A stretch of DNA of 64,000 nt from positions 2,353,501 through 2,417,500 of the forward strand of contig NZ_AP023441.1 in assembly GCF_019976755.1 (NCBI RefSeq). The letters run 5' to 3'. Of this stretch, positions 44,311 to 52,789 are shown in pieces; positions within the stretch are counted from its first letter, which is position 1; each line of letters begins with the position of its first letter. The notes below the pieces were generated by a model. That model had not been told where the DNA came from, did not search any database, and saw nothing but the letters and a program-made list of their open reading frames with translations. The position numbers and the translations under genes were made by a program. Source of the DNA: Nostoc sp. MS1 (lineage in GTDB: Bacteria; Cyanobacteriota; Cyanobacteriia; Cyanobacteriales; Nostocaceae).

Positions 44311-44696
44311 CTATAGCTCATCAATTCTTCCCAAACCACCTTCCATCAACTGGATAGTCAATTCATACCCATTCAATAAAGCAGTTCCCAACAGAGGCCG
44401 TCTTCCTGTCGCTAAGACACGCACTACTTTTTCTTCGCCATTCCAGAGAATGGTAGCTCGATGTAAGGGTATATCTCAATACGGTTCGGTTAAAGGGGAA
44501 AGGCGAAGGGGAAAAGGGAAGAAAAAACCTTTAACCCTTACCCTTTAACCTTTTCCCTAAACCAATTATTAGTTCAAAATGCTTATCCGAACCGTATTGG
44601 GGTATATCTATACGAACGATTATCAGCTAAATTTGCAGGCATATCATATGGGAATGGCAAACCCATCAAAGCGATTCGTTTGCTGATGAACTTCAT
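44311..44696 (-). pseudogene. Clan AA (retropepsin-like) aspartic protease remnant, split by a MITE
   Basis: Minus-strand sequence reads IALMGLPFPYDMPANLADNR near 44610-44680. After a 123-bp insertion it continues RATILWNGEEKVVRVLATGR, LLGTALLNGYELTIQ and GGLGRIDEL, ending in TAG at 44311-44313. These phrases match the C-terminal two thirds of small cyanobacterial clan AA aspartic proteases. The catalytic DTG part is not visible upstream, and the two halves are also out of frame with each other after the insertion is removed. It is a decayed relative of the intact protease at 47182-47562. Confidence 0.72.
44477..44599. mobile_element. 123-bp MITE-like element with 13-bp inverted ends and 10-bp target duplication
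   Basis: Terminal inverted repeats CAATACGGTTCGG (44477-44489) and CCGAACCGTATTG (44587-44599) are perfect and extend to 17 bp with one mismatch. Direct repeats GGGTATATCT flank it at 44467-44476 and 44600-44609. The interior is purine-rich then pyrimidine-rich (AAGGGGAAAGG versus CCTTTAACC), so the whole can fold on itself. No coding sequence. It is inserted within a protease pseudogene and would depend on a transposase supplied elsewhere. Confidence 0.85.
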
Positions 44697-44856
44697 CCAC
44701 GGGTTACTGGTAAATCTTGATAATTGATGTTTAATACACTACTAGTTTTACATCATCTACGTATTTAACTAATATTTACGGAATCGGAAAAAGTAAAGTG
44801 GTATCTTATATCTACTTGAATTAAGTAGTTTTCACTATTAAAAGCAAAGGACTATT

Positions 44857-45435
44857 ATGAAGCACTCAGGATTGACAACTATTCTCACAAGCAGCGCGAT
44901 CGCGATCAGTGCATTAGCAACTCTACAACAACCAAGCAGGGCAGATTATACAAAAGGTTTTTATTGTGACACTTCCACAGGTCAACCAGTCACAGTGTAC
45001 CGCAATGCTAGTGGTGGTCTAGAACCCTGGATTCGCTGGACTTCTGAGTTCTTTAGAAAAAGTGGTTACAACTCTGTTGACAGATGTCGAGAAGTCAGTG
45101 GTCGGTTAGAAACTTACCGCCAGCAAAAGAGCTTAAGATTTATCACTGTAGGTATCATCAATCGCCAGAGAGTAGTTTGCACCGCCAGTCAAGTAAATGG
45201 TCGTTGTGAAGGACTCATTTTCACCCTCAAACCTGGACAAGACGCAGTAAAAACACTGGTAAACCTTTTAGCTTGGCGTGAAGGTCAAGCAGGAACACCT
45301 TCACTTTATGAAAGTGGTGAAATTCCTTACATTGATGTCAGCAGTCGCTTGGATAGTAATACAACTCCAGTTGTTTCTCCTAACAATTCTCAACCAACAC
45401 AACAACCTCCTTCTACTACAGGTAGGGAACTATAA
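44857..45435 (+). CDS. COP23-domain secreted protein
   Basis: 192 residues. The signal peptide (SSAIAISALATLQQPSRA) is followed by the COP23 core: YCDTSTGQPVTVYR, PWIRWTSEFFRKSGYNSVDRCREVSGRLETYRQ, FITVGIINRQRVVCTA and LIFTLKPGQDAVKTL. COP23 was named from a circadian-oscillating, membrane-associated cyanobacterial protein of unknown function. Two internal Cys pairs could form disulfides. The C-terminus is a Pro/Gln/Ser tail. It ends one base before the first trypsin-like protease gene and is almost surely co-transcribed with it. Confidence 0.88.
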   Translation: MKHSGLTTILTSSAIAISALATLQQPSRADYTKGFYCDTSTGQPVTVYRNASGGLEPWIRWTSEFFRKSGYNSVDRCREVSGRLETYRQQKSLRFITVGIINRQRVVCTASQVNGRCEGLIFTLKPGQDAVKTLVNLLAWREGQAGTPSLYESGEIPYIDVSSRLDSNTTPVVSPNNSQPTQQPPSTTGREL

Positions 45436-45436
45436 A

Positions 45437-46210
45437 ATGCGATTAGTGCGGGGATTATGGCGATTACGATGGCTGGGTATCGGCATGGTTTTACTCATTG
45501 CTTATCCGCCAATTTGTTTAGCGGAAACTCGTCCTTTGATAACAACCAAACTTACCAAGCCAAAAATCGAACAAATCGCCCGCCAAACAACAGTTCGCAT
45601 TTTCACTGGTACAGCATCAGGTTCAGGTGTAATTGTTCAGCGTCAAGGCGAAATTTATACTGTACTTACGAATTGGCACGTAGTTGGATTGAGTGAAAAA
45701 CTCACAATTATGACCTGTGATGGTCGCCGATATTTCCCTATTACTAACAATTTTGTGCAAGTAGGGAAAGCAGATATGGCGATCGTCCAATTCAGGAGTG
45801 CGACTCCGTACCGCACCGCCACGATTCATCCCCAACCTGTTACCCCTGGTGAACCTTTATATACAGCCGGATTTCCCATGTATACCCAATATCAGGTAGA
45901 GACAACTTTTGATCAAGGTATTCAAGGATTTCGCCTGACTCAAGGAATAGTATCTCTGGTTTTACCCAAATCCCTCGATCAAGGATATCGCTTAGGGTAC
46001 ACCAATGATATCAGCATCGGCATGAGTGGCGGGCCAATTTTTAACCAATACGGTTTACTAGTAGGAATTAACGGACGCTTAAAAAACCGCGACCCAGATT
46101 TTGGCGTTTATACCTTTGAAGATAACACTTCCCCACATCCAGAATTATTAAAGCAAATGGTTCGTTCTAGTTGGGGCATACCAATAACTACATATTTACA
46201 ATTAAAGTAG
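45437..46210 (+). CDS. Secreted trypsin-like serine protease
   Basis: 257 residues from the ATG at 45437, chosen because it gives a signal peptide (WLGIGMVLLIAYPPICLA); a frame running back to 45278 overlaps COP23. The S1 catalytic triad is visible: His81 (TNWHVVG), Asp113 (KADMAIVQF) and Ser197 in GMSGGP. There is no PDZ domain, so it is not a Deg/HtrA protease. It is likely periplasmic. It sits between the COP23 gene (1 bp gap) and a second protease gene (11 bp gap); the three probably form one secreted module. Confidence 0.9.
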   Translation: MRLVRGLWRLRWLGIGMVLLIAYPPICLAETRPLITTKLTKPKIEQIARQTTVRIFTGTASGSGVIVQRQGEIYTVLTNWHVVGLSEKLTIMTCDGRRYFPITNNFVQVGKADMAIVQFRSATPYRTATIHPQPVTPGEPLYTAGFPMYTQYQVETTFDQGIQGFRLTQGIVSLVLPKSLDQGYRLGYTNDISIGMSGGPIFNQYGLLVGINGRLKNRDPDFGVYTFEDNTSPHPELLKQMVRSSWGIPITTYLQLK

Positions 46211-46221
46211 GAAAATTAATT

Positions 46222-47082
46222 ATGAATCGTTTTTATAACTTACCAAGTGTACTTATGGGAACAGCAGTAGTTGCCAGTGTAGTGATTACTCAGCCTGTGT
46301 TTGCCCAATCTGCAAAAGACGTAGCTAAAGTAGCAATTCCTACCACTGTACAAATTAATAACACCCTCAGTCCTGGTGATAGTGGTTCTGGGGTAATTAT
46401 TGCTAAAAATGGCAATACTTATACTGTGTTAACCGCCAATCATGTTGTCAAAAATCCTAATTCAGAATATATAATTCGCACCTATAACGGCAAAGAATAT
46501 ACTGTGACAACAGTACAAAGCTTGTCAGGAAAACCAGGAAGTCTTGATTTAGCGATCGCCAAATTTGAAAGCAAAGATGATTTAGCGATCGCACCCTTAG
46601 CAAATTCTGATGAAACAAGTATTGGTTCGGGTATTTATGTTTCTGGTTATCCCTTACCCGCCAAAGGGGGAACAGAACGAGAATATGCTTTTACTAACGG
46701 ACAAGTCACTAATATCCGTCCTAGCAATAACGAAGGCTACACTATGCGATATGACGCTGTAACCCGCCGAGGGATGAGTGGTGGCCCAGTATTTGATGTT
46801 TCTGGTCGCGTAGTAGGTATTCACGGTCAAGGTGACACTGTAGGGACAGTACAAAACGAAGCTGGCGGAAGAAATGAAGAAGTGAAAACAGGTTTAAATT
46901 CGGCAATTCCTAGTAATACCGTTCTCGCATCTATATCTGATAAATCTGGCATGAAGTTTGATAATAAACCACCAGCAAATGTCGATGCAGAGAAAGTTTC
47001 ACAAAACGATGTCAACAACTGGGTTAATGATATTGCTAAAGGAATTGTTAGTGATGTAATTCGCAGAATCTTACCGTTTTAA
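46222..47082 (+). CDS. Second secreted trypsin-like serine protease
   Basis: 286 residues from the ATG at 46222, which gives a clean signal peptide ending VFAQS. Triad: His74 (TANHVV), Asp109 (GSLDLAIAKF), Ser186 (GMSGGPVFD). It shares the overall pattern of its upstream neighbour, including the GYPLP loop, and so looks like a tandem duplication that has diverged. A C-terminal stretch of about 60 residues beyond the protease core may be a small accessory helix region. No PDZ domain is seen. Confidence 0.9.
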   Translation: MNRFYNLPSVLMGTAVVASVVITQPVFAQSAKDVAKVAIPTTVQINNTLSPGDSGSGVIIAKNGNTYTVLTANHVVKNPNSEYIIRTYNGKEYTVTTVQSLSGKPGSLDLAIAKFESKDDLAIAPLANSDETSIGSGIYVSGYPLPAKGGTEREYAFTNGQVTNIRPSNNEGYTMRYDAVTRRGMSGGPVFDVSGRVVGIHGQGDTVGTVQNEAGGRNEEVKTGLNSAIPSNTVLASISDKSGMKFDNKPPANVDAEKVSQNDVNNWVNDIAKGIVSDVIRRILPF

Positions 47083-47181
47083 TCTTACTGTAGTGGTTGC
47101 CACAAGATTTTTATTTTGTGGCGATCGCACATTCATTCTAGAAGATATAATTTGACGATTATTTTTAATAATAAATTCGCT

Positions 47182-47562
47182 TCAGCCTAAAGTTAATATA
47201 CCTGCTGAAAAATTCACTGATAGCGGCAATATTTTCAACCACTGCAAACCCAATAAAGGCTCAGAAATACCTTCACCAGCTAAAACAGGAACAATATACT
47301 CCTGTCCATCCAATCTTACTTTACCTTCATATATATCAAAGAATGCTTCTCCCCTTGCCATTTGCATAATTTTATCCCTTTCAATTAAGCGCCACCCAAT
47401 ACTTTCAGCATCTTGTACATCAAGCGCCAACCAACCTGATGTAAATCCTGTATCTAACAAAACTTCAATAGGATACCTATCTTCATCAGATGAAATAATT
47501 TCTATCTCAAAAATTAACTCTCCAAGTTCACCAAACTCACCTGAAATCATATCCGTCCACAA
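47182..47562 (-). CDS. Clan AA (retropepsin-like) aspartic protease
   Basis: 126 residues. The active-site motif is LLDTGFTSGWLALD, one DTG per chain, so a dimer is required for activity as in retroviral proteases. It is followed by flap-like GEAFFDIYEGKVRLDGQEY and the conserved PLLGLQWL strand. Small proteins of this kind are frequent in cyanobacteria, often in two-gene units with short partners, and their targets are unknown. Its start overlaps the end of the 47547-47864 gene by 16 bp, so the two are translationally coupled. Confidence 0.85.
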   Translation of the reverse strand: MWTDMISGEFGELGELIFEIEIISSDEDRYPIEVLLDTGFTSGWLALDVQDAESIGWRLIERDKIMQMARGEAFFDIYEGKVRLDGQEYIVPVLAGEGISEPLLGLQWLKILPLSVNFSAGILTLG

Positions 47563-47864
47563 GCACCTGTTTCATTGAGACGGAATGTAACTAGCCAACC
47601 AGTAGGATATTTCTCTCTCGCTTGTTTTTCAGCTACATTGTCATCTACATCAATAAAATAATCGCCACTGTTTGGTTCAATGACAATAAACCAGTTGTAA
47701 TGTTCACTTATTAATTGCGGACGCACCCTATCAAAAACAATACGCGCTTTTTGACAACGAGCATTTCTTTCATCTCTCCGTCTAGCTAATTCTTCAGGTG
47801 GTAGGGTAAATTCTGGAAAGATTCTTCCAGGTTGACGACGGCGCACGGGTTTTGTGTTAGTCAT
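47547..47864 (-). CDS. Small hypothetical protein, partner of the aspartic protease
   Basis: 105 residues from the ATG at 47864 (MTNTKPVRRRQPGRIFPEF); a longer frame to 47903 would begin within HIP1-like repeat sequence and is less likely. It has a basic N-terminus, a helix rich in Arg and Glu (PPEELARRRDERNARCQKARIVFDRV), and a beta-rich end (WFIVIEPNSGDYFIDVDD). It is coupled to the protease by a 16-bp overlap, which suggests a two-component unit such as substrate, inhibitor or antitoxin. I do not recognise the family. Confidence 0.7.
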   Translation of the reverse strand: MTNTKPVRRRQPGRIFPEFTLPPEELARRRDERNARCQKARIVFDRVRPQLISEHYNWFIVIEPNSGDYFIDVDDNVAEKQAREKYPTGWLVTFRLNETGACGRI

Positions 47865-47974
47865 ATTCCTAGTTCCTTTATAGCGAAGCGATCGCCTACT
47901 CATTCTACAAGCTTTTTACTGAGGATATGGTTGAGCGATCGCACTTACCCATTCAAGGTAAATAACATATATAA

Positions 47975-48265
47975 TCATTCTTCTAGCCACTGTTGATAAC
48001 CACAGCTAAGTAAATTATTTTTTAAATTAGCAACAGCTTCAGCTTTAAGAATATCAATTGACTGTACTCGATATACATCGTTAAGTACCACGCTATATTC
48101 TTTACCAAGGTAACAAGCAATTACTTCTGTTAAGTTCCTATCTGACATCTCCTCACCTAGTAAAGCTAAAAGTGGTTCATAATCTTGTGCTTCAATACCA
48201 TTAGGGAAAGCACATTGAATTAATTTATAAGTGCTTTGTAGATGAGGCGGAATAGTTAGCTGCAT
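47975..48265 (-). CDS. Small conserved hypothetical protein, 96 aa
   Basis: Helical and acidic. Opens QLTIPPHLQSTYKLIQCAFPNGI and includes YEPLLALLGEEMSDRNLTEVIACYLGKEYSVVLNDVYRV. The pattern (IPPHL start, DRNLxEVI) recurs in short cyanobacterial genes of unknown function. It is soluble. The neighbours are orphan small genes on the same strand, with 110 bp to the partner-type gene and 44 bp to the next. Confidence 0.65.
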   Translation of the reverse strand: MQLTIPPHLQSTYKLIQCAFPNGIEAQDYEPLLALLGEEMSDRNLTEVIACYLGKEYSVVLNDVYRVQSIDILKAEAVANLKNNLLSCGYQQWLEE

Positions 48266-48309
48266 AATTAATTACCTGTTAGGGGAAAAGGTGAATGACT
48301 ATATCGCGC

Positions 48310-48564
48310 CTAATAGAGCCTAGTCGATGGGTTTAGTTCAACTAATTCCGTAGCCAATAATCTACCTTCGATTGGTTCATACTCATCTTCTAGTAACCAT
48401 GATTTTGCTGCTTCATAATTACTACTAGAAAATACAATCTTATAACCCTGTGCTGGGTCATAAATTTGACAGTTTTGCTTACTATCACAGAGTAATAAAA
48501 CAATGTATGGAGGAGAAAACATAGGATCTATCCATACCTCTGTAAATTCCCAATTATTCTTCAC
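48310..48564 (-). CDS. Small hypothetical protein, 84 aa
   Basis: Beta-rich opening EVWIDPMFSPPYIVLLLCDSKQNCQIYDPAQGYKIVFSS, then a helix with DEYEPIEGRL. Its size and layout resemble the immunity- or adaptor-like small proteins common in Nostoc accessory clusters, but no family is recognised. It lies 12 bp downstream of the next small gene, suggesting one transcript. Confidence 0.55.
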   Translation of the reverse strand: MKNNWEFTEVWIDPMFSPPYIVLLLCDSKQNCQIYDPAQGYKIVFSSSNYEAAKSWLLEDEYEPIEGRLLATELVELNPSTRLY

Positions 48565-48576
48565 TTAGTCTTTGTA

Positions 48577-48759
48577 TCAGTTATAACTTGCAGCTTCTCT
48601 GACTATTTCCACATCTAGTTTTAATTTTTCTGCTATTTGCTGAATACTCAATCCCAACTCCAGTAAAATAGGAACCATTTTCAACTTAGTCTGTAGTTCG
48701 CCTTCTTCAAACGCTTCTTGATAAACTTTAGTATCTTTAATCAAGTCTACATTTAACAT
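48577..48759 (-). CDS. Short protein resembling the C-terminal segment of Rpn/PD-(D/E)XK family proteins
   Basis: 60 residues: LIKDTKVYQEAFEEGELQTKLKMVPILLELGLSIQQIAEKLKLDVEIVREAA. The EEGELQTKLKMV and LLELGLSIQQIAEKLKLDVE parts match the C-terminal helix plus helix-turn-helix-like end of Rpn-type nucleases, which are normally about 250-300 aa and carry an N-terminal nuclease domain. That domain is missing here. It could be a remnant or a free-standing regulator domain. Confidence 0.55.
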   Translation of the reverse strand: MLNVDLIKDTKVYQEAFEEGELQTKLKMVPILLELGLSIQQIAEKLKLDVEIVREAASYN

Positions 48760-48941
48760 GACTTATAATTCCTCACGGCTTAAATTAGGAAACTTATAGA
48801 TAAAGATTTTCTCTATAAATTCTAAAACTTTTTTTGTATGAGATTGTCTGTTAATTCTTCCCTAGCTTTTTCAATTAATTGAGCCAAATGTAGATTATAT
48901 TCTTGTATTCCAGCTAAAAGCCAATTCTTACACTACCACTT

Positions 48942-49490
48942 TTAAACTCTTTGTAAAGAAAAAATAACAACGGTTGCTGATTTAGTTGTCCAAACAAACA
49001 AGTTTTGTTTATCAATATCCAAATCAATCGCTACTGCTTCTATTTGCTGGATAGTATTATCTTGATCTCTATATTTTAATAAGGTAGTAAATTGACAGAT
49101 GTCTACACTTGGTTCGTTGATGATCAATTCTACTGGTTGACTAAGTTGATCAGGTTTCCACCCAGCTATTCCAGTAATCTTTATATTATCTATATAATAT
49201 TTTCTTACTTTTTTACTATCCAAATTGTTCCACCACTCAGTAATTCTCTGAGCTTGTTCTTGATATTTCTTTGTGTTGTTGCAGTACCAACGAATAGAAT
49301 TTTGACTATACTTAATTGCTTCTATAACTTTTTCTTCCCAATTTTCATCATTAGGATGTATTGTGTTCATTCTGCCTTCAGCTTTTGAGCGGTCTACATA
49401 GGCATAAAAAGCTTCAGTATCTTCTCGGTGTGTGAGAACATAATGACGTAGTTCATCGAGATTCATATCTTGATACTTAGCTAAAGTCAT
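48942..49490 (-). CDS. DUF6887-type N-terminal module fused to an unrecognised C-terminal domain
   Basis: 182 residues. The first about 42 residues (YQDMNLDELRHYVLTHREDTEAFYAYVDRSKAEGRM) match the short DUF6887 module that in cyanobacteria usually stands alone as a protein of about 70 residues. Here it is followed by about 140 residues: a helical segment (IRWYCNNTKKYQEQAQRITEWWNN) and a beta-rich end (IAVDLDIDKQ-like) that I do not recognise. The DUF6888-type gene 14 bp upstream forms its usual partner, so the pair is an operon. Function unknown. Confidence 0.75.
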   Translation of the reverse strand: MTLAKYQDMNLDELRHYVLTHREDTEAFYAYVDRSKAEGRMNTIHPNDENWEEKVIEAIKYSQNSIRWYCNNTKKYQEQAQRITEWWNNLDSKKVRKYYIDNIKITGIAGWKPDQLSQPVELIINEPSVDICQFTTLLKYRDQDNTIQQIEAVAIDLDIDKQNLFVWTTKSATVVIFSLQRV

Positions 49491-49504
49491 GCTCTATCCT
49501 CCAA

Positions 49505-49675
49505 TTACTTATATTCTCCACTCGGTTCAATCTCGAACTCTAGATTTTCTCCTGCTAGTACATATAAATTACCTGTTCGTTCATCCATTCTCACCAAGTC
49601 TATACTTTTATATATTTTAGTCAGTTGATAACAAATTCTATAAAGTGTTTGAGTTTGTTCGTTTGTGGGTTTCAT
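49505..49675 (-). CDS. DUF6888-type small protein
   Basis: 56 codons, ATG at 49675 and TAA at 49505-49507. The product reads MKPTNEQTQTLYRICYQLT, then IYKSIDLVRMDERTGNLYVL and AGENLEFEIEPSGEYK, a typical DUF6888 protein (helix then beta hairpin). It sits just upstream of the DUF6887-containing gene, the order in which such pairs recur across Nostoc-type genomes. Repeated co-occurrence suggests joint function, possibly a toxin-antitoxin-like or regulatory pair, but this is inference. Confidence 0.72.
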   Translation of the reverse strand: MKPTNEQTQTLYRICYQLTKIYKSIDLVRMDERTGNLYVLAGENLEFEIEPSGEYK

Positions 49676-49852
49676 TTACCCTATGCTTAATATTTTGATT
49701 ATAGAGGTTAATAATAATCATAATATCTGGAATGATACAAAAAACATAAAGTCTATCATTGCTATGTGAAAACATAGATGGGGTGAGTTGAGAAACAAAA
49801 AAGCAATATCTTATTTCTTAGATTTCTCTGTCTCTCAACTAAATTTATAACT

Positions 49853-50182
49853 TTAAAAAGATTGATATTGTTGAAATACTGACTCAATCTTTTTTCTTAA
49901 ATCAGCTAAAGTAAGAGCATTATAACCATTTCGAGCAACTATATATTGTTCTAATAGTAATTTATCTATCTCGTTTTCACACTTGATCAAACCATAACTC
50001 CTAATCTCTGATAGTAAAAATCTAATTCCACAATTCAACCCAAATTCTATGAAAGGAGGATAAAACCTAGTATGTCCTGAAGCATCAAGACTTACATAAA
50101 AGTCAAACCTTCCTATAAATTCCTTTGAAGTCATTCGCTTATCTTGATCAAAGGTTGCTTGATGAACCATACTGATACTCAT
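49853..50182 (-). CDS. Small hypothetical protein, 109 aa
   Basis: Contains FYVSLDASGHTRFYPPFIEFGLNCGIRFLLSEIRSYG and a helical C-terminus (LEQYIVARNGYNALTLADLRKKIES). The pattern is soluble and mixed alpha/beta. No family recognised. It lies between the DUF6888-type gene and the clpC terminator on the same strand. The base composition is AT-rich, like its small neighbours and unlike clpC. Confidence 0.5.
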   Translation of the reverse strand: MSISMVHQATFDQDKRMTSKEFIGRFDFYVSLDASGHTRFYPPFIEFGLNCGIRFLLSEIRSYGLIKCENEIDKLLLEQYIVARNGYNALTLADLRKKIESVFQQYQSF

Positions 50183-50246
50183 ACCTATTAGTTTCCTTAT
50201 AGAATGGAACTTATTAAACCCACTCTAGCCATAACCGACAACAAGA

Positions 50247-50284
50247 CAAAAGCGGTAGAGAAATGTATCCTCTACCGCTTGCTA
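50247..50284 (-). terminator. Terminator of clpC
   Basis: AAGCGGTAGAG at 50250-50260 pairs perfectly with CTCTACCGCTT at 50270-50280 (11 bp, loop about 9). Read on the minus strand it is followed by a TTTTGTCTTG stretch. It sits 38 bp past the clpC stop codon. Confidence 0.85.
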
Positions 50285-50317
50285 AATTTTATTTGAGAAT
50301 TAAATTCCCAACTTTAA

Positions 50318-52789
50318 CTATGACTCAACACCTTGGGGTAATAATTCCCGACGCTGTTGAGAACTAACTTGGACAGTGCCGTTTTCATCAACATCAACAA
50401 AGGCGACATCGCCATCTTTGATGCGACCAGAAAGAATTTCTTCGGCGAGGCTATCTTCCAGCAAGCGCATAATGGCGCGGCGTAATGGTCTTGCGCCGTA
50501 GCTGGGGCTGTAGCCTTCTTCGATAAGTCTGTCTTTGAAGCGATCGCTTACTTCTAAAGTTATACCTTTTTCTGTCAAGCGACCAAATACTTCTTTGAGC
50601 ATGATATCCGCAATCTCGGTAACTTCTGCCTTGCTCAACTGACGGAAGACGATAATCTCATCTAGACGGTTGAGGAACTCAGGACGGAAGTATTGCTTCA
50701 ATTCTTCGTTCACCAAGGAGCGAATACGGTTGTATTGCGATTCGCTTTGGTTGTCGGCGAACTCAAAACCGATACCGCCGCCACCTTTCTCGATTACCTT
50801 GGAACCGATGTTGGATGTCAAAATCAGCAAGGTATTCTTGAAGTCAACGGTGCGTCCTTTGGCATCTGTTAACCGACCGTCTTCTAAAATTTGCAGCAGC
50901 ATATTGAAGACATCGGGGTGGGCTTTTTCGATTTCGTCGAACAGTACCACAGTGTAAGGACGACGGCGTACAGCTTCGGTTAATTGTCCACCTTCGTTAT
51001 AACCAACGTAACCTGGAGGCGAACCAATCAACTTACTGACGGTGTGACGTTCCATGTACTCGGACATATCCAAGCGGATCATCGCTTCCTCGGAACCGAA
51101 GAAGTATGAAGCCAAGGATTTCGCCAACTCGGTTTTACCTACACCAGTCGGCCCGGAGAAGACAAAGCTTGCTATGGGTCGGTTGGGGTTCTTCAAACCA
51201 ACACGAGCGCGACGAATGGCTCGTGAAACTGCTTTTACCGCATCTTCTTGACCGATTAAGCGCTGGTGCAAGGTGTCTTCCATGTGCAGCAGCTTTTCGG
51301 ATTCAGATTCGGTCAGCTTGTTGACGGGAACGCCTGTCCAAGAAGCAACGATGTGCGCAATATCTTCCTCGGTTACTACAGGCTCTTCACCTTCTGTACC
51401 AGAAGCATTGGTCTTACTTTGGGCGATCGCGCGAATTTCGGCTTTGATTTCCATTTCGCGATCGCGCAGTTCCCCGGCTCTATCAAAGTCTTGGGAACGG
51501 ACAGCATCATCTTTTTCTTTTAAGATTTGGCGCAGTTCTTTATCTAACTCTTTGGCTGCGGGGGGCAGTTGGGAGTTGATCAACCGCACACGAGAACCAG
51601 CTTCATCAACCAAGTCGATGGCTTTGTCTGGCAGATAGCGATCGCTAATATAACGATCAGATAATTTCGCTGCCGCGACTAAAGCTTCGTCGGAGATTTT
51701 CAGCTTGTGGTGTTGCTCGTAGCGATCGCGCAAACCATATAAAATTTCTATTGTTTCATCGACGGTAGGTTCACCGACCATCACAGGCTGGAAGCGCCGC
51801 TCTAACGCTGCGTCTCGTTCGATGTGCTTGCGGTACTCATCTAAGGTTGTCGCCCCGATACATTGCAATTCACCTCTCGCCAAAGCTGGTTTGAGGATAT
51901 TTGCCGCATCAATTGCGCCTTCCGCCGCACCTGCACCAATGAGGGTGTGTACTTCGTCTATTACAAGAATTACATTACCCGCTTGACGAATCTCGTCCAT
52001 GATTTTCTTCAAGCGTTCTTCAAATTCACCCCGGTACTTGGTTCCAGCGACCAACAAACCGATATCTAGGGTTACTACACGCTTATCTTCGAGGATGTCG
52101 GGGACATCTTTGTTAGCGATACGAGATGCTAGACCTTCGGCGATCGCGGTTTTACCAACCCCAGGTTCACCAATCAATACTGGGTTATTTTTTGTCCGGC
52201 GGCCTAAGATTTGGATTACACGCTCGATTTCCTTGGCGCGTCCCACCACAGGATCGAGCTTGTTATCTGTGGCCATTTGAGTCAGGTTAGAGCCAAATTC
52301 ATCCAATGTTGGTGTTTTGGTGCGTCCAGATTGCCCTGTCGCTGAAACCTCGGCGGTTTCTCCCAACATCCGAATAACTTGGGTTCTTACCTTAGATAGA
52401 TCCACCCCAAGATTTTCCAGCACCCTGGCTGCCACACCTTCCCCTTCCCGGATCAGGCCCAACAGCAGATGCTCGGTGCCAATGTAGTTATGCCCTAATT
52501 GGCGCGCTTCTTCTAGGGATAGTTCTAGAACCCGCTTTGCCCGTGGCGTAAACGGAATTTCCACGGCCACAAAGCCCGAACCCCGGCCTATGATTTTTTC
52601 TACTTCGATGCGAGCATCTTTGAGATTGACTCCCATTGATTTCAGCACCTTGGCCGCAACTCCCGTACCTTCCCCGATCAAACCCAAGAGGATTTGCTCG
52701 GTTCCAACGAAGTTGTGACCTAAACGGCGGGCCTCTTCTTGGGCCAGCATGATTACTTTAATGGCTTTTTCTGTGAAGCGTTCAAACAT
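50318..52789 (-). CDS. clpC: ATP-dependent Clp protease ATP-binding subunit ClpC
   Basis: 823 residues from the ATG at 52789 (MFERFTEKAIKVIMLAQEEARRL), the conserved ClpC start; a frame to 52837 would add 16 unrelated residues. Two Clp-N repeats occupy about 5-145. AAA+ D1 contains GEPGVGKT and VILVIDEVHTLIGAG. The middle region has a UVR-type helical pair (ELRDREMEIKAEI). D2 contains GPTGVGKT and the AAA+ sensors. The ring hexamer unfolds proteins and, with ClpP, degrades them; in cyanobacteria ClpC is essential and also acts as the plastid-type Hsp93. It is followed by a strong terminator. Confidence 0.97.
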   Translation of the reverse strand: MFERFTEKAIKVIMLAQEEARRLGHNFVGTEQILLGLIGEGTGVAAKVLKSMGVNLKDARIEVEKIIGRGSGFVAVEIPFTPRAKRVLELSLEEARQLGHNYIGTEHLLLGLIREGEGVAARVLENLGVDLSKVRTQVIRMLGETAEVSATGQSGRTKTPTLDEFGSNLTQMATDNKLDPVVGRAKEIERVIQILGRRTKNNPVLIGEPGVGKTAIAEGLASRIANKDVPDILEDKRVVTLDIGLLVAGTKYRGEFEERLKKIMDEIRQAGNVILVIDEVHTLIGAGAAEGAIDAANILKPALARGELQCIGATTLDEYRKHIERDAALERRFQPVMVGEPTVDETIEILYGLRDRYEQHHKLKISDEALVAAAKLSDRYISDRYLPDKAIDLVDEAGSRVRLINSQLPPAAKELDKELRQILKEKDDAVRSQDFDRAGELRDREMEIKAEIRAIAQSKTNASGTEGEEPVVTEEDIAHIVASWTGVPVNKLTESESEKLLHMEDTLHQRLIGQEDAVKAVSRAIRRARVGLKNPNRPIASFVFSGPTGVGKTELAKSLASYFFGSEEAMIRLDMSEYMERHTVSKLIGSPPGYVGYNEGGQLTEAVRRRPYTVVLFDEIEKAHPDVFNMLLQILEDGRLTDAKGRTVDFKNTLLILTSNIGSKVIEKGGGGIGFEFADNQSESQYNRIRSLVNEELKQYFRPEFLNRLDEIIVFRQLSKAEVTEIADIMLKEVFGRLTEKGITLEVSDRFKDRLIEEGYSPSYGARPLRRAIMRLLEDSLAEEILSGRIKDGDVAFVDVDENGTVQVSSQQRRELLPQGVES

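Noticed and set aside
44261..44548. Plus-strand 95-codon frame over the MITE region
   Set aside because: It crosses the element boundary and a repeat, has no homology, and lies opposite the aspartic-protease remnant that explains the conserved sequence.
51054..52280. Plus-strand frames opposite clpC
   Set aside because: They lie wholly inside the conserved AAA+ coding sequence and follow its codon bias in reverse.
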